Source: Nematopogon swammerdamellus
Lineage: Eukaryota > Arthropoda > Insecta > Lepidoptera > Adelidae
Assembly (NCBI GenBank): GCA_946902875.1
Contig: OX336359.1
Span: 4,216,001 to 4,280,000 of the forward strand
DNA: 64,000 nt
Reading direction: 5' to 3'
In this document: piece after piece, positions 8,301 through 17,131 of the stretch
How positions within the stretch are numbered: the stretch's first letter is position 1
Layout: every line of letters starts with the position of its first letter
Made by a program: the position numbers and the translations under genes
Notes under the pieces: model-generated
The model's database searches: none
What the model was told of the DNA's origin: nothing
Seen by the model: the letters and a program-made list of their open reading frames with translations, nothing else

Positions 8301-11300
8301 TGCGACAGAGATATTTCTTGTTCTAGAGTAGACAAGAACACACACAATCGATTAGTGCGACAGAGATATTTTTTGTTCTAGAGTAGACCAGAACACACAC
8401 AATCGATTAGTGGGACAGAGATATTTCTTGTTCTAGAGTAGACCAGAACATACACAATCCATTAGTGCGACAGAGATATTTCTTGTTCTAGAGTAGACAA
8501 GAACACGCACAATCGATTAGTGCGACAGAGATATTTCTTGTTGTAAAGTAGACCAGAACACACACAATCGATTAGTGCGACAGAGATATTTCTTGTTCTA
8601 GAGTAGACCAGAACATACACAATCGATTAGTGCGACAGAGATATTTCTTGTTCTAGAGTAGACAAGAACACACACAATCGATTAGTGCGACAGAGATAGT
8701 TATATTTCTTATATTCGTTTGAGCGCTGTTGTTTTGTGCGATATTGGATGTTACTTTGGATGTGCTTGAGCGTCCTATACCTGATCTAAACCTTTTAAAT
8801 CTTTGACTGATGTAGCAAACGGTCATTAACATCAAAATCTGTCAAGTGCGATTACGCACCATATCACGTAGCGATATTCCCAGCATGGCTCGCTAGATAG
8901 ATCCGCTATACCATAATTGTCAAAAAAACATATCCGTCTATTTTTTTATGGAGACAAACACGGTTGGCTACATCACCTACAACATCCGTGATGTCAGCGC
9001 ATAACACCGGGTGAAATAGGTGCCATGTCAGTGCTTCCCTTCATTTCGGCTACACTGGACTGGACGGAAAACAGGGAACTACTTACATAGCCGTTTCGAC
9101 CGACGTTTCCTTCAGTGTAAACCCTACCGCCTAGTAAGGTAAGGAGGGACCTACAGTTTTACGTGGAATCCTAACCACGGACAGCCTAAAACGGTCAAGC
9201 GGTCACCCATCAAAGTACTGACCGCGCTCATGGTTGTTTAACAACAGTCGACCGACCGCACCACTGAGCTACCGAGGCTGTCTATTTCTTATCTCTCTGC
9301 ACTGCCAAAGCACCTGTGGCGCCATCTTTTACTCAGCAGCGTGAATGCAGCAACTTATCGATTCTTAGCACGTTTCTTGTATTTATTTGTATTGTATTTT
9401 CTTGGACACTACAAATTCCATATATACCTCCATAATATACCTTGTTATATGCTATTTAATTTTCATCAAATATAAAAAATAAATACTAATAACTAAATAA
9501 TTAAAACCTAACTAACAATGTATAACATTGACAAAATTAACCTAATAAATAAATAAAAAAAAATATATTAAAAAAAAATCTTTTGTCTTTCAACAATGCA
9601 ATGTTTAAAAGCCTGTGGCGCCATCTATTCAGTAGCGTGACTAATCGATTTTTCGCACGTTTGTTGTATGGGAGCCCCCCTTAATTTTTAAAATTATCTT
9701 TTTTTTATTATTTGTTTTTATATCCGCCATAGTAACACATATTCTGTGAAAATTTCAATGGGCTACCTATTATGGTTCAAGAGATACAGCCCTCGGACAG
9801 ACAGACAGACAGACGGACGGACGGACGGACGGACAGACAGACAGCGGAGCCTTAGTAATATAGGCTTCCGTACGGGATACTGAAACCTAAAAATTAACTC
9901 ACGACTGTATGCGATGAAGCCAGTCGACACCATAGCTATGTTGTTCGCACCGGTGAATGGGTTGAAACTTTCGTGCATCTGAACCACGTTAGTGGGGAAT
10001 CGAATACCGCCGGTGTTCAGCCGCAAAGTATTGTAGCACATTGTAAGTTGGATCGCCTGGGTCACACCGTCGAACCAGCAGTGCGCCGCGGTGACGACGC
10101 GAGTGTTCGACAACATCGCGCCACCGCACACTGAGTACGCGCCGTTCTGATTTAAGGGAACAATTCCCACCTGGAAATAATTATTGATGATATGAAAAAG
10201 GGATACACAAAATGATATATGGCATCAGAAACCACATTAGTGAGAAATTGAATGCCGCCGATGTTCAGCCGCAAAGTATTGTAGCACATTGTGAATTGTC
10301 GAACCAGCAGTGCACCGCGGTGACGACGCGAGTGTTCGACAACATCGCGCCACCGCACACTGAGTACACGCCGTTCTGATTTAAGGGAAGAATTCCCACC
10401 TGGAAATAGTAATTGATGAAATAATTTTTGTACCGTGTGGGGTCGGTACTTAAAAAGAATAGCCCCACTGCATCTCTCCCCGTCGCACGTCGTAAAAGTC
10501 GACTAAGGGATAAGAAAATTCGTCAGCCTCGGTAGCTCAGTGGCGCGGTTGGTTAGTCAACTGTTATTAAGCAACGCTGAGCGCGGTCAGTGATTGGATG
10601 GGTGACCGCTCGACCGTTGGAGGCTGACCGTGGTTCGGATTCCACGTTAAACTCTAGGTCCCTTCCCTTCTTACCTTACTAGGTGGTAGGGTTTATCCCG
10701 GCCGGGTTGGTACCACCGCACTGAACGAAACGTCGGTCGAAACGGCTATGTAAATAGTTCGTGTTTTCCGTCCAGTTTAGTGTAGCCGACATGAAATGAA
10801 GGGAAGCACTGACGTGGCACCTAGTTCACCCTGTGTTATGGGCTGACATCACGGATGTTGTAGGTGATGTAGCCAACCGTGTCAGGTTCCATAAAAAAAA
10901 TGAAAAAGGGAGACACAAAATGATATATGGCGTCAGAAACTACGTTAGTGAGAAATTGAATGCCGCCGATGTTCAGCCGCAAAGTATTGTAGCACATTGT
11001 GAATTGTCGAACCAGCAGTACGCCGCGGTGACGACGCGAGTGTTCGACAACATCGCGCCACCGCACACTGAGTACACGCCGTTCTGATTTAAGGGAAGAA
11101 TTCCCACCTGGAAATAATAATTGATGATATGAAATAGGGAGACACAAAATGATATATGGCGTCAGAAACCACGTTAGTGAGAAATTGAATGCCGCCGATG
11201 TTCAGCCGCAAAGTATTGTAGCACATTGTGAATTGTCGAACCAGCAGTGCGCCGCGGTGACGACGCGAGTGTTCGACAACATCGCGCCACCGCACACCGA

Positions 11301-13098
11301 GTACACGCCGTTCTGATTTAAGGGAAGAATTCCCACCTGGAAATAATAATTGATGATATGAAATAGGGAGACACAAAATGATATATGGCGTCAGAAACCA
11401 CGTTAGTGAGAAATTGAATGCCGCCGATGTTCAGCCGCAAAGTATTGTAGCACATTGAGAATTGTCGAACCAGCAGTGCGCCGCGGTGACGACGCGAGTG
11501 TTCGACAACATCGCGCCACCGCACACTGAGTACACGCCGTTCTGATTTAAGGGAAGAATTCCCACCTGGAAATAGTAATTGATGAAATGAAAAAGGGAGA
11601 CACAAAATGATATATGGCGTCAGAAACTACGTTAGTGAGAAATTGAATGCCGCCGATGTTCAGCCGCAAAGTATTGTAGCACATTGTGAATTCTCGAACC
11701 AGCAGTACGCCGCGGTGACGACGCGAATGTTCGACAACATCGCGCCACCGCACACTGAGTACACGCCGTTCTGATTTAAGGGAAGAATTCCCACCTGGAA
11801 ATAGTAATTGATGAAATGAAAAAGGGAGACACAAAATGATATATGGCGTCAGAAACCACATTAGTGAGAAATTGAATGCCGCCGATGTTCAGCCGCAAAG
11901 TATTGTAGCACATTGTGAATTGTCGAACCAGCAGTGCGCCGCGGTGACGACGCGAGTGTTCGACAACATCACGCCACCGCACACTGAGTACACGCCGTTC
12001 TGATTTAAGGGAACAATTCCCACCTGGAAATAGTAATTGATGAAATGAAATAGGGAGACACAAAATGATATATAGCGTCAGAAACCACGTTAGTTAGAAA
12101 TTGAATGCAGCCGATGTTCAGCCGTAAAGTATTGTAGCACATTGTGAATGGGATGACCAAGGCGGTCCACGCCTGCGTCACTCAGTCGAACCGTAGTCAG
12201 TCGAACTAGGTGCCATGTCAGAGCTTCCCTTCGGTCGTGCCGGCTACACTGAACTGGACGAAAAACACAGCTGCAACACCTATCCGATTATGATAGTAGA
12301 CAGACACGAAAACAAATTACGTTAAAAAATCACGACTGTTTCCCAGTGGGGTAGGCAGAGACAACGTATCTCCGCGCGCCACGATCCTGACCCACTTATG
12401 CCTCCCTAAATGAAAATTTACATATACATACATATCACACACACACTCCGGTATGGCACCTACCGTCTCGGAGGTGATATTGGCTGGTTGGAGCATGCGC
12501 TTTGGCCCCTCCGACTCAGAGACCCATACCGGATTACATAAAAAAAAATCGGGGTAAGCAGAGTAAACGGTGTTGTGCTGCAAGAGCTCTGGTAAATTAC
12601 AGCACAACACCGACGGCCACGTTTCGCAATTTATTCGAACAAGATTCAATCGATGAAGCAGCAAGTAAGGCACGAAGACCCACCTGCTGCATGACTCCGG
12701 TGGAAGTACCGTGCCAAGGTGAGAGGTGGCGAGCCTGTCGCCATTTAGCGCGGCACCTTGTCCTTATCCCTTAGTCGCCTTTTACGACATGCACGGGGAG
12801 AGATGCAGTGGGACTATTCTTTTTAAATACCGGCCCCACACGGTACTTATGAAAGTGAAAACCGAAAAAAATTTTTACTAACCGCATAAGGCCTTTGGCC
12901 TAAGAAGGCATCGACTCCTCCGACAATTCTGCTAGGATTCTCTGTCATCTGCTCCTCTTCCTGTTGAATACGCCTCGCAGCCGGTATCCCTATACGATTG
13001 TGGTAGTCATACACCGACAACGGTGACGGAGGGATGTCCGCGAGTGCCCGCTCGGCCACCAACGCCAACAGCGCTACCACAAAGATGTGGGCTTTCAT
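5246..13098 (-). CDS. Chymotrypsin-like S1 serine protease, five exons, 293 aa, catalytic Asp replaced by Asn
   Basis: Joining exons 13098-12883, 10170-9903, 7564-7466, 6072-5879 and 5350-5246 gives one uninterrupted frame of 882 nt. Every junction is GT-AG and in phase (0, 1, 1, 0). The protein has a signal peptide (about residues 1-20), a propeptide ending in the activation site R|IVGG, the first Cys pair around CGGAML and TAAHC (catalytic His), GWG in exon 3, and GDSGSP (catalytic Ser) in exon 4. It ends with WINQRM. The position of the catalytic Asp (usual NDIA) reads NNIAMV. The residue expected at the base of the S1 pocket is Gly (GLCDGDSGSP), which argues against trypsin and for chymotrypsin, elastase or collagenase-like specificity. 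An extra Cys occurs in MCYNT. Length and order fit secreted digestive proteases of the lepidopteran midgut. It could be an active-site-impaired homolog or a decaying duplicate; no stop or frameshift is seen. Confidence 0.85.
5428..5850 (-). mobile_element. SINE-A copy in intron 4, split by a fold-back MITE
   Basis: Reverse SINE-A body (tccgaccagccaatatcac ... acaccggttcc) up to 5628, continuing at 5821 with caggtgtaggtatgcacgta. A MITE occupies 5629-5820. Confidence 0.8.
5629..5820. mobile_element. Fold-back MITE, 192 bp, nearly fully palindromic
   Basis: Arms of about 80 bp (5629-5710 and 5740-5820) begin TACCCTGATCACGAGATT and end in the complement TACCCTAATCACGAGATT. The loop is about 30 bp. 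It is flanked by CAG (5626-5628, 5821-5823). The arms share the block gttctccgcatcattttgta. Confidence 0.85.
5879..6072 (-). CDS. Protease exon 4 (catalytic Ser)
   Basis: 194 bp between acceptor tttctcag and donor GTAAGA. It encodes QASVPVTQSKRTARLQIIAN..., the Cys pair SLCAFSYNNLQSTHMC, then SVGLCDGDSGSPMTVV and NGTRIL. The first two bases complete the codon left open by exon 3. Confidence 0.88.
6149..6190 (-). ncRNA. Hammerhead-ribozyme-like motif (degenerate), left arm
   Basis: On the minus strand: ggtcggctgaatggg, then gtcctatagaggac (stem II hairpin), then tcaaaacgtc. The core CUGAUGA appears as CTGAATG and GAAA as CAAAA, so it is a decayed candidate. Confidence 0.35.
6190..6519 (+). 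pseudogene. Penelope-like element C-terminal (GIY-YIG region) fragment
   Basis: About 109 codons: CDHIDSGQNHWIRFDRVNIL, ATEIRHLPRIVRESIEIAKH and, near the end, HHYNLRSRR. The pattern 'FDrvkvLatE...pRivREaIEI.KH' followed by a basic YNLR tail is typical of the end of the Penelope GIY-YIG nuclease domain. The upstream nuclease and RT parts are missing, so it cannot be functional alone. Confidence 0.65.
6512..6550 (+). ncRNA. Hammerhead-ribozyme-like motif (degenerate), right arm
   Basis: gtcccatagagga followed by ttcgaaacgtc matches the stem II loop, GAAA and GUC parts of minimal hammerheads known from Penelope-like elements. The expected CUGAUGA before it reads ttgagaacgg, so activity is doubtful. 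Confidence 0.4.
6648..6985 (-). pseudogene. LINE ORF2 C-terminal fragment (CR1/jockey-like)
   Basis: Minus frame: MRTNRFCRSFLHRTDKLWNA, LPAHIFTPNYSLGSFKTGVN, then RNPRVRHL. This is the 'R..rFs.SFl.RTa.lWN.LP..vFp..y.l..FK..vn' ending of LINE ORF2 proteins. It is truncated upstream and ends near the T-run at 6710. It lies inside protease intron 3. Confidence 0.75.
7072..7395 (-). mobile_element. SINE-B in protease intron 3
   Basis: Reverse SINE-B: T-run, ggcaacatcaccta, body, then cacggtcagcctccgaccg and ctaccgaggctgac. The 5S-like section is partly deleted. Confidence 0.8.
7466..7564 (-). CDS. Protease exon 3
   Basis: 99 bp between acceptor tttgtcacag and donor GTAAGT. It encodes TIQAIPRPTGTDVNNNFLEV and WGDVTGWGKHND, including the conserved GWG. 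Phase 1 on both sides fits exons 2 and 4. Confidence 0.88.
7640..7990. other. Intron 2 sequence without recognised element
   Basis: Moderately GC-rich stretch with the inverted pair gttgcctctctgtatccc / cgagaggcaac and the pair atggtttccaggatgg / ccatcctggaac. I cannot assign it. Confidence 0.3.
7995..8695. repeat. 55-bp minisatellite in protease intron 2, 13 copies
   Basis: The core attagtgcgacag recurs exactly every 55 bp from 8021 to 8681. Each unit contains an imperfect palindrome cttgttctagagtagacaag. Units differ mainly at acatgcac/acacacac and caagaa/ccagaa. Confidence 0.95.
8850..8893 (-). mobile_element. Small RTE fragment
   Basis: ttacgcaccatatcacgtag and ccagcatggctcgct match the RTE copy at 33913-33960. 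Only about 44 bp remain. Confidence 0.6.
8940..9283 (-). mobile_element. SINE-B in protease intron 2
   Basis: Runs from a T-run with atggagacaaacacggttgg to the head cactgagctaccgaggctg. The 5S-like part (gtactgaccgcgctcatgg) is retained. Confidence 0.85.
9284..9902. repeat. AT-rich intron sequence and a dispersed repeat tail
   Basis: 9284-9590 is AT-rich with no gene. 9600-9890 carries a widespread lepidopteran repeat with ttcaatgggctacctatta, an imperfect GACA/GGAC tract (9797-9842) and ataggcttccgtacgggata. A relative lies at 37650-37985. Confidence 0.55.
9903..10170 (-). CDS. Protease exon 2 (catalytic His; Asp position is Asn)
   Basis: 268 bp between acceptor tatttccag and donor GTGAGT. 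It encodes VGIVPLNQNGAYSVCGGAML, then TRVVTAAHCWFD (His) and NPFTGANNIAMV, where NNIA stands for the usual NDIA. Seven partial copies of this exon follow upstream in intron 1. Confidence 0.9.
10171..12170 (-). repeat. 229-bp tandem array of pseudo-exon 2 plus acceptor, six full units and one partial
   Basis: The acceptor motif (ctggaaata on the plus strand) recurs at 10171, 10400, 11108, 11337, 11566, 11795 and 12024. Spacing is exactly 229 bp except where a 479-bp SINE sits. Each full unit holds about 165 bp of the 5' part of exon 2 and about 60 bp of intron, and lacks 19 bp after WFD, causing a frameshift. The His motif reads TAVHC, TAAYC, TAAHC, TAAHC, TAAYC, TAAHC in order. The distal partial unit (12024-12170) still has sequence at the deletion site. 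Confidence 0.92.
10431..10900 (+). mobile_element. SINE-CB composite inserted in array unit 2
   Basis: Head taccgtgtggggtcggtact, then a complete SINE-B beginning gtcagcctcggtagctcag with the 5S-like core, ending ccataaaaaaaa. It accounts for the 479 extra bp in this 229-bp unit. Confidence 0.88.
12205..12272 (-). mobile_element. SINE-B/C 3' fragment
   Basis: Contains aggtgccatgtcagagcttc and ggctacactgaactggacg, then stops abruptly. Confidence 0.65.
12335..12412 (-). mobile_element. RTE-type LINE 3' end fragment
   Basis: ggtaggcagagacaacg...cgccacgatcctgacccac is the reverse of the C-terminal end of the ORF at 60308-61048 (CQDRGTW..VVSAYP). Confidence 0.65.
12445..12548 (+). mobile_element. 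SINE-A 3' end inserted in SINE-D
   Basis: Starts at ctccggtatggcacctac and ends with cggattacataaaaaaaa. It interrupts the SINE-D tail at the cacacac / tcggggtaag junction. Confidence 0.75.
12549..12848 (-). mobile_element. SINE-D in protease intron 1
   Basis: Full-length reverse copy from tcggggtaagcagagtaaac to the head ccggccccacacggtactt. Confidence 0.85.
12883..13098 (-). CDS. Protease exon 1 (signal peptide and activation site)
   Basis: 72 codons from ATG at 13098 to donor GTTAGT. It encodes MKAHIFVVALLALVAERALA (signal), a charged propeptide with RRIQQEEEQMTENPS, then RIVGGVDAFLGQRPYA. ATG 13098 is chosen because the hydrophobic signal follows directly. Confidence 0.9.
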
Positions 13099-13138
13099 TT
13101 TGAATTCAGAATGTGCGAATGAGCTTGTGTGCAACTCA

Positions 13139-13145
13139 TTAAATA
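13139..13145 (-). promoter_or_regulatory. TATA-like box of the protease gene
   Basis: TATTTAA on the minus strand lies about 25 bp before a TCATTC initiator-like site (13117-13122) and 41 bp before the ATG, giving a short leader as usual for insect gut protease genes. Inferred. Confidence 0.5.
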
Positions 13146-13230
13146 CTGGCGATTTCTATCGTGTTAATTTGTTACACCTATAGAAAAACCCGACTGCGTA
13201 AAAAATAACTTTAAATGAAAACTGAAAAGA

Positions 13231-13506
13231 AACATACATACATAGGCTGATAAACACATTACGCTCCTTTACGTCGCGCAGTCATTTTTTTTTCTTTTTC
13301 ACAATATGGTGTCTGGCTGTCGTCGTCATATTGAATTTTGATTACTGTCATGTCTTTAGTGACACTCGCAAGATTAAGACAAATCGATTGACGCAAGAAT
13401 CATCAAAATTGAAGGGATTGGTCACTAGAGTGCCACAAAGGAACAAACATACATACATAGGCTGATAACCACATTACCCTCCTTTGCGTCGCGCAGTCGG
13501 GTAAAA
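13231..13506. repeat. Direct repeat pair flanking about 160 bp
   Basis: The block catacatacataggctgata through gcgtcgcgcagtc occurs at 13231-13287 and 13446-13500. The intervening sequence is unassigned. The flanks up to 13611 hold nothing else recognised. Confidence 0.6.
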
Positions 13507-13611
13507 AGTAGTAGGACCGTACCCAGAGGGGGGCATGCCTCGATGGGGGCGTGTGATCTTAGAGTGACCAACCTCGTGTTACAATGCAAAACTAACGTAA
13601 ATCAGAGACGA

Positions 13612-14007
13612 GCGGCGGGTGGCCGTGTGGTTTGGGCATCGACTTCTCATGCGAGAGGTCCGAGATTCGAATCCGGTCGGCTTGGACCAATGAGTTTTTC
13701 TGACGAAAAAATTTACGTGACACCTGCTGCTTCAGCGTTCGGAACCGGTGTAAAACTGTAGGTGCCTTCTCTTGCCCCTTACTTGATGGTAGGCTCAAAT
13801 TGTATCCGAATGGGTTGGTACCACCGTACTGGATGTAAGATGGCCGCACAGCAGCCTCGGTTGTGTTCTCCTCTAGTCCAGTATAGCTAGCAATCCAGGG
13901 AAATCTTCGGAATGGCACATACCTTCGCGGAGGTGGTATTTGCTGGTCGGAGCATGTGCTTTAGCCCCTCCGACTCAGCCGCCCATATCGGATTGCATAA
14001 AAAAACG
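13612..14007 (+). mobile_element. SINE-A, near full length
   Basis: Head ggcgggtggccgtgtggttt, box B gattcgaatccgg, body with cttgatggtaggctcaaatt, ending cggattgcataaaaaa. Confidence 0.85.
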
Positions 14008-14477
14008 GGTTGTGACAGACAAAAGGACGGACCGATTTTATGAGGATACCTGCCAGCATCGATAGCTACGGAATCCTAAAATATCATTAAAATCTCACGT
14101 TAGATCTTCAGGTCAAGTTTTTATAATAAAGGGGGGGGAGGGGTGGTTTATGGGGAAAAAAATTACCCCCTGTTTATAACCAATACATCCGTCCTTTCGT
14201 TTTTTGTTGATAACCCGAAGTCATATTATCGGTGAATTACCTGATTACAACTTTAGGATTAAGTATAATTAGTTTATTATCTATTTCGTACACATTTTTA
14301 TTACAATACACTAACTATGATATTACTTTCTACGTAGAATTCTGTCCAAGGTCATCTCACTGTACTATCGCATTAAAACAATCGAGATAATATATGTGAT
14401 CTTCTCTAGAGAGTGCAATCGGACGGGGCGAAGTGTTCCACCGAGCTGAAACCAGCCGCAACAGCATCTTAAGGCTT
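14008..14477. other. No gene recognised
   Basis: Begins with a Tc1/repeat-like gacagacaaaaggacgg and a G-run at 14132-14142. The rest is AT-rich. Confidence 0.3.
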
Positions 14478-14811
14478 TTTAACCCCCGACGAAAACGGAG
14501 AGGTGTTATAAGTTTAACGTGTGTTTGTTTTAAGTACTATCCGAGGACGTGCACCTGAATACACAAGGCACATACGAGGACATTTTCAAACCGAGGACTT
14601 TTTCCTAGGTCCTCGGATTGAATGGTCACCATTGTCGTATTCTCCGTGCGATTCTGAACCTTTCTGTCTAAGAAATACGGAAATCGGAAACGGTCCTCGA
14701 TTTGGTCGCCATAATTTTAGTCAGAGTGTGAAAATTTGTGACCACCAGGGCGGCGCCACCGTCGTATTTTACACACTTTGATTTACACTCAAGTCCACTT
14801 TCTTAACCAAT

Positions 14812-14850
14812 CCGAGGACCCATGTGTGAAGTTCACACATGGGTCCTCGG
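14812..14850. repeat. Perfect 39-bp palindrome
   Basis: Arms ccgaggacccatgtgtgaa and ttcacacatgggtcctcgg, 19 bp each, meet around one G. Confidence 0.95.
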
Positions 14851-14904
14851 TTTGGACACATTTTGCTGAGTGTGTATTGTTTTTTTTTTCTAAACAAATT
14901 TTTC

Positions 14905-15292
14905 TTCTCATGCGGCAGCGGTCGGCGGCGGAGGTCAGCGGTTCGAATCCGTTCGGCGTGTACCAATGAGTTTCTGACGAAAAAATTTACGTGCATACCT
15001 ACACCTGCTGCTTCACCGTTCGGAACTAGTGTAAAACTGTAGGTCCCTTCCCTTGCCCCTTACTAGGTGGTAGGCTCAAATTGTAGCCGACTGGGTTGGT
15101 ACCACCGTACTGGATGTAAGATGGCCGCATAGCAGCCTCGGCTGTGTTCTCCTCTAGTCCAGTAAAGCCAGCAATCTAGGGAAGTCTCCGATATGGCACC
15201 TACCTTCTCTGTGGTGATATACAACTCGGTGGGCTGGTCGCTTTGGCCCCTCCGACTCAGCCACCCATACCGGATTACATAAAAAAAAAACA
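14905..15292 (+). mobile_element. SINE-A inside the GGTCCTCG element
   Basis: The head is partly lost (cttctcatgcggcagcgg), box B cggttcgaatccg is present, and the body is complete to gattacataaaaaaaaa. Confidence 0.85.
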
Positions 15293-16345
15293 ACATTAGA
15301 TAATTTACCAAGTTTGGCCCAACCCATCAATATGAAACCACTATTAATATTTTTGTTATGCCTTATAAATAATAATGAATTTTGGAACGAAAACAATGGG
15401 GATTAAAACTTATTGAAAAATATCAATCATTCTAATAATAATCAGATAGCTAATATTATTAACATTAGCAATATTTGAGAGCTGGCCATGATTGTGCGAA
15501 TATTACACCTGCTGTGGTGATATTAGCCCAACACACAACTATGCCGAAGGAACCCTAGGTGCCATTTCAGAACCTTCCTTAAGGAAGGAATAAATTTATC
15601 TGAGCACGGCTGTATTGAACTAGAAGATGGAAAACACATCGATGGAAAAACACGTACATTTGCAGCTTAAAACATATTTTATTGAATGCAGTGGTACTGT
15701 AATAACAACCGAGATGTCGGGCGAAGCGACTGACGACCGACTGACTGTGATGGGAGCACGATTTGTTCTATTCCTCTACCGGCGCGGCGGCGCGGCAGCG
15801 GCGTTCTTCCCTTCCCCTTCACCTTCCCCTTCCCCCGGTCCTCGTTTTGTACAGAAGAAATCAGAATAAAATGTCCCCTGTTTGATAGTAGAAAATTCAA
15901 CACAAGGTCCTCGCATAATACAACGTTTCAGGAATTGGTGTGCTATTAGGTCCTCGAATGGCTGGACAGGTCGCGAAGGTCCTCGTTTAGCCTAACACAA
16001 AGTCCTCGAATGGACGTCGCCAGACAGGTTTGCGAGTGTATATTGTGTCCTCGCTTTGTTTGTCACAATTCAAGTTAGAAAGAGTAGGAGATATCGAAAC
16101 ACTAAGCGCTTGAGCGTTTCCAGGAATAAATTTGGCGCACATCTATCTTGTCGAGGTCATCGTACGACTTCGTATAGTCCAGATACGGAGAGGTCCTCGG
16201 TCTGAATGAGTAAAACGGGGGTCCTCTCATGGTACTTAAAACAAACAAGGGTGTGTGTATGTGTGTATGGGTGTGTCTGCTGTAGCATCGTAGCTCCCAA
16301 ACGGATGTACCGATATGGATGCGGTTTTCTTGATTAGAGAGCGGG

Positions 16346-17131
16346 TTTAATCGCAATGGTTCTTAGCTATGTTTGTAATCAAGTAATTAAGTAATCAAAA
16401 AATAAATTATCTTAAAAGTGGACCGATTTGCATGCGGTTTTTATTAAAGCCAAAATCTTAAATATCCAATTTAAAAAACCCCCGACAAGTAAAAAAGTAA
16501 AAAATAATTTATATTTACTTACTCAAAGGATTCGGGGGACCACTACGTAAATAAAAAATATAAAAACTCAAAGTTGCGCGGGAATTTACTTAGCGTTCCC
16601 CCGACTCCTTTAAGTAAGTAAATGGACTTGATTTCTTTGAAACTTCATTCATAGCGCATTCTCTTGTAATGGTCTAGTTGTTTAATAAAACCGATCAAGT
16701 GCGAGGTAGACTCGCGCACCGAAGCAGGCCTCACGCACTCTATGTACTTGCGCGCGCTAACTACCTACCGCCCGACGGGCCGCCGGCGGTCTTTTTCAGT
16801 GTTAATTCGTCAGCCGCGCCAAGTATACATAGACGCTCGCCCACGCAACTGAGCGCAGCTGCAAAGCAATAATCACTTTACACTCGATCGTTAAGGTACA
16901 TTTTCGCACGCAGCGATTGGCGATGTGAAACAGTAGGCTATTAAAGCCCGAAGGTAGGAACATTTTCTATGGAGTGATTTATCTGTTACGAAGTAACTAT
17001 TAAGTAATCTGTGACCGAAGGCTCCGTGTCGAGTCAATCATATCATACAGCATTATCTTAGGACTTCGACCTGGCTCTAATTGACTTACTTCGCGAGATG
17101 AATTTATTCGCCTGTGTCGATGCAATCAGGC
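16346..17131. repeat. Fold-back MITE and low-complexity repeat debris
   Basis: 16500-16625 contains an inverted pair ttacttactcaaagga...cgggggacc / cccccgactcctttaagtaag. 16680-16760 has the agtgcgaggtagactcgcgc block of a common lepidopteran repeat. No gene is seen. Confidence 0.5.

Larger units (their letters stand above)
14522..16247. mobile_element. TIR element with many GGTCCTCG/CGAGGACC motifs
   Basis: Terminal arms TGTTTGTTTTAAGTAC (14522-14537) and its exact complement (16232-16247). At least 14 motifs matching (G)GTCCTCG or CGAGGAC lie inside, clustered in the first 330 bp and last 420 bp. One pair forms a perfect palindrome at 14812-14850. No transposase-like ORF is present. A SINE-A at 14905-15292 is a later insertion. 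Superfamily unknown. Confidence 0.65.
14478..16340 (-). repeat. Dispersed repeat (as at 590-742) split by a 1.7-kb element
   Basis: 14478-14521 reads ttaacccccgacgaaaacgg...gttataagttt. The second half resumes at 16250 with gtgtgtgtatg and tcgtagctcccaaacggatg. Confidence 0.6.

Noticed and set aside
10833..12063. Series of about 95-104-codon minus frames repeating SRWEFFP ... RRDVVEHSRR
   Set aside because: Out-of-frame readings of the pseudo-exon units. The protease frame is different.
13612..13690. Functional tRNA at the SINE-A heads (also 38361, 39620, 52898)
   Set aside because: Boxes A and B are present but each is followed by the same 300-bp SINE body and oligo(A); these are SINE promoters.
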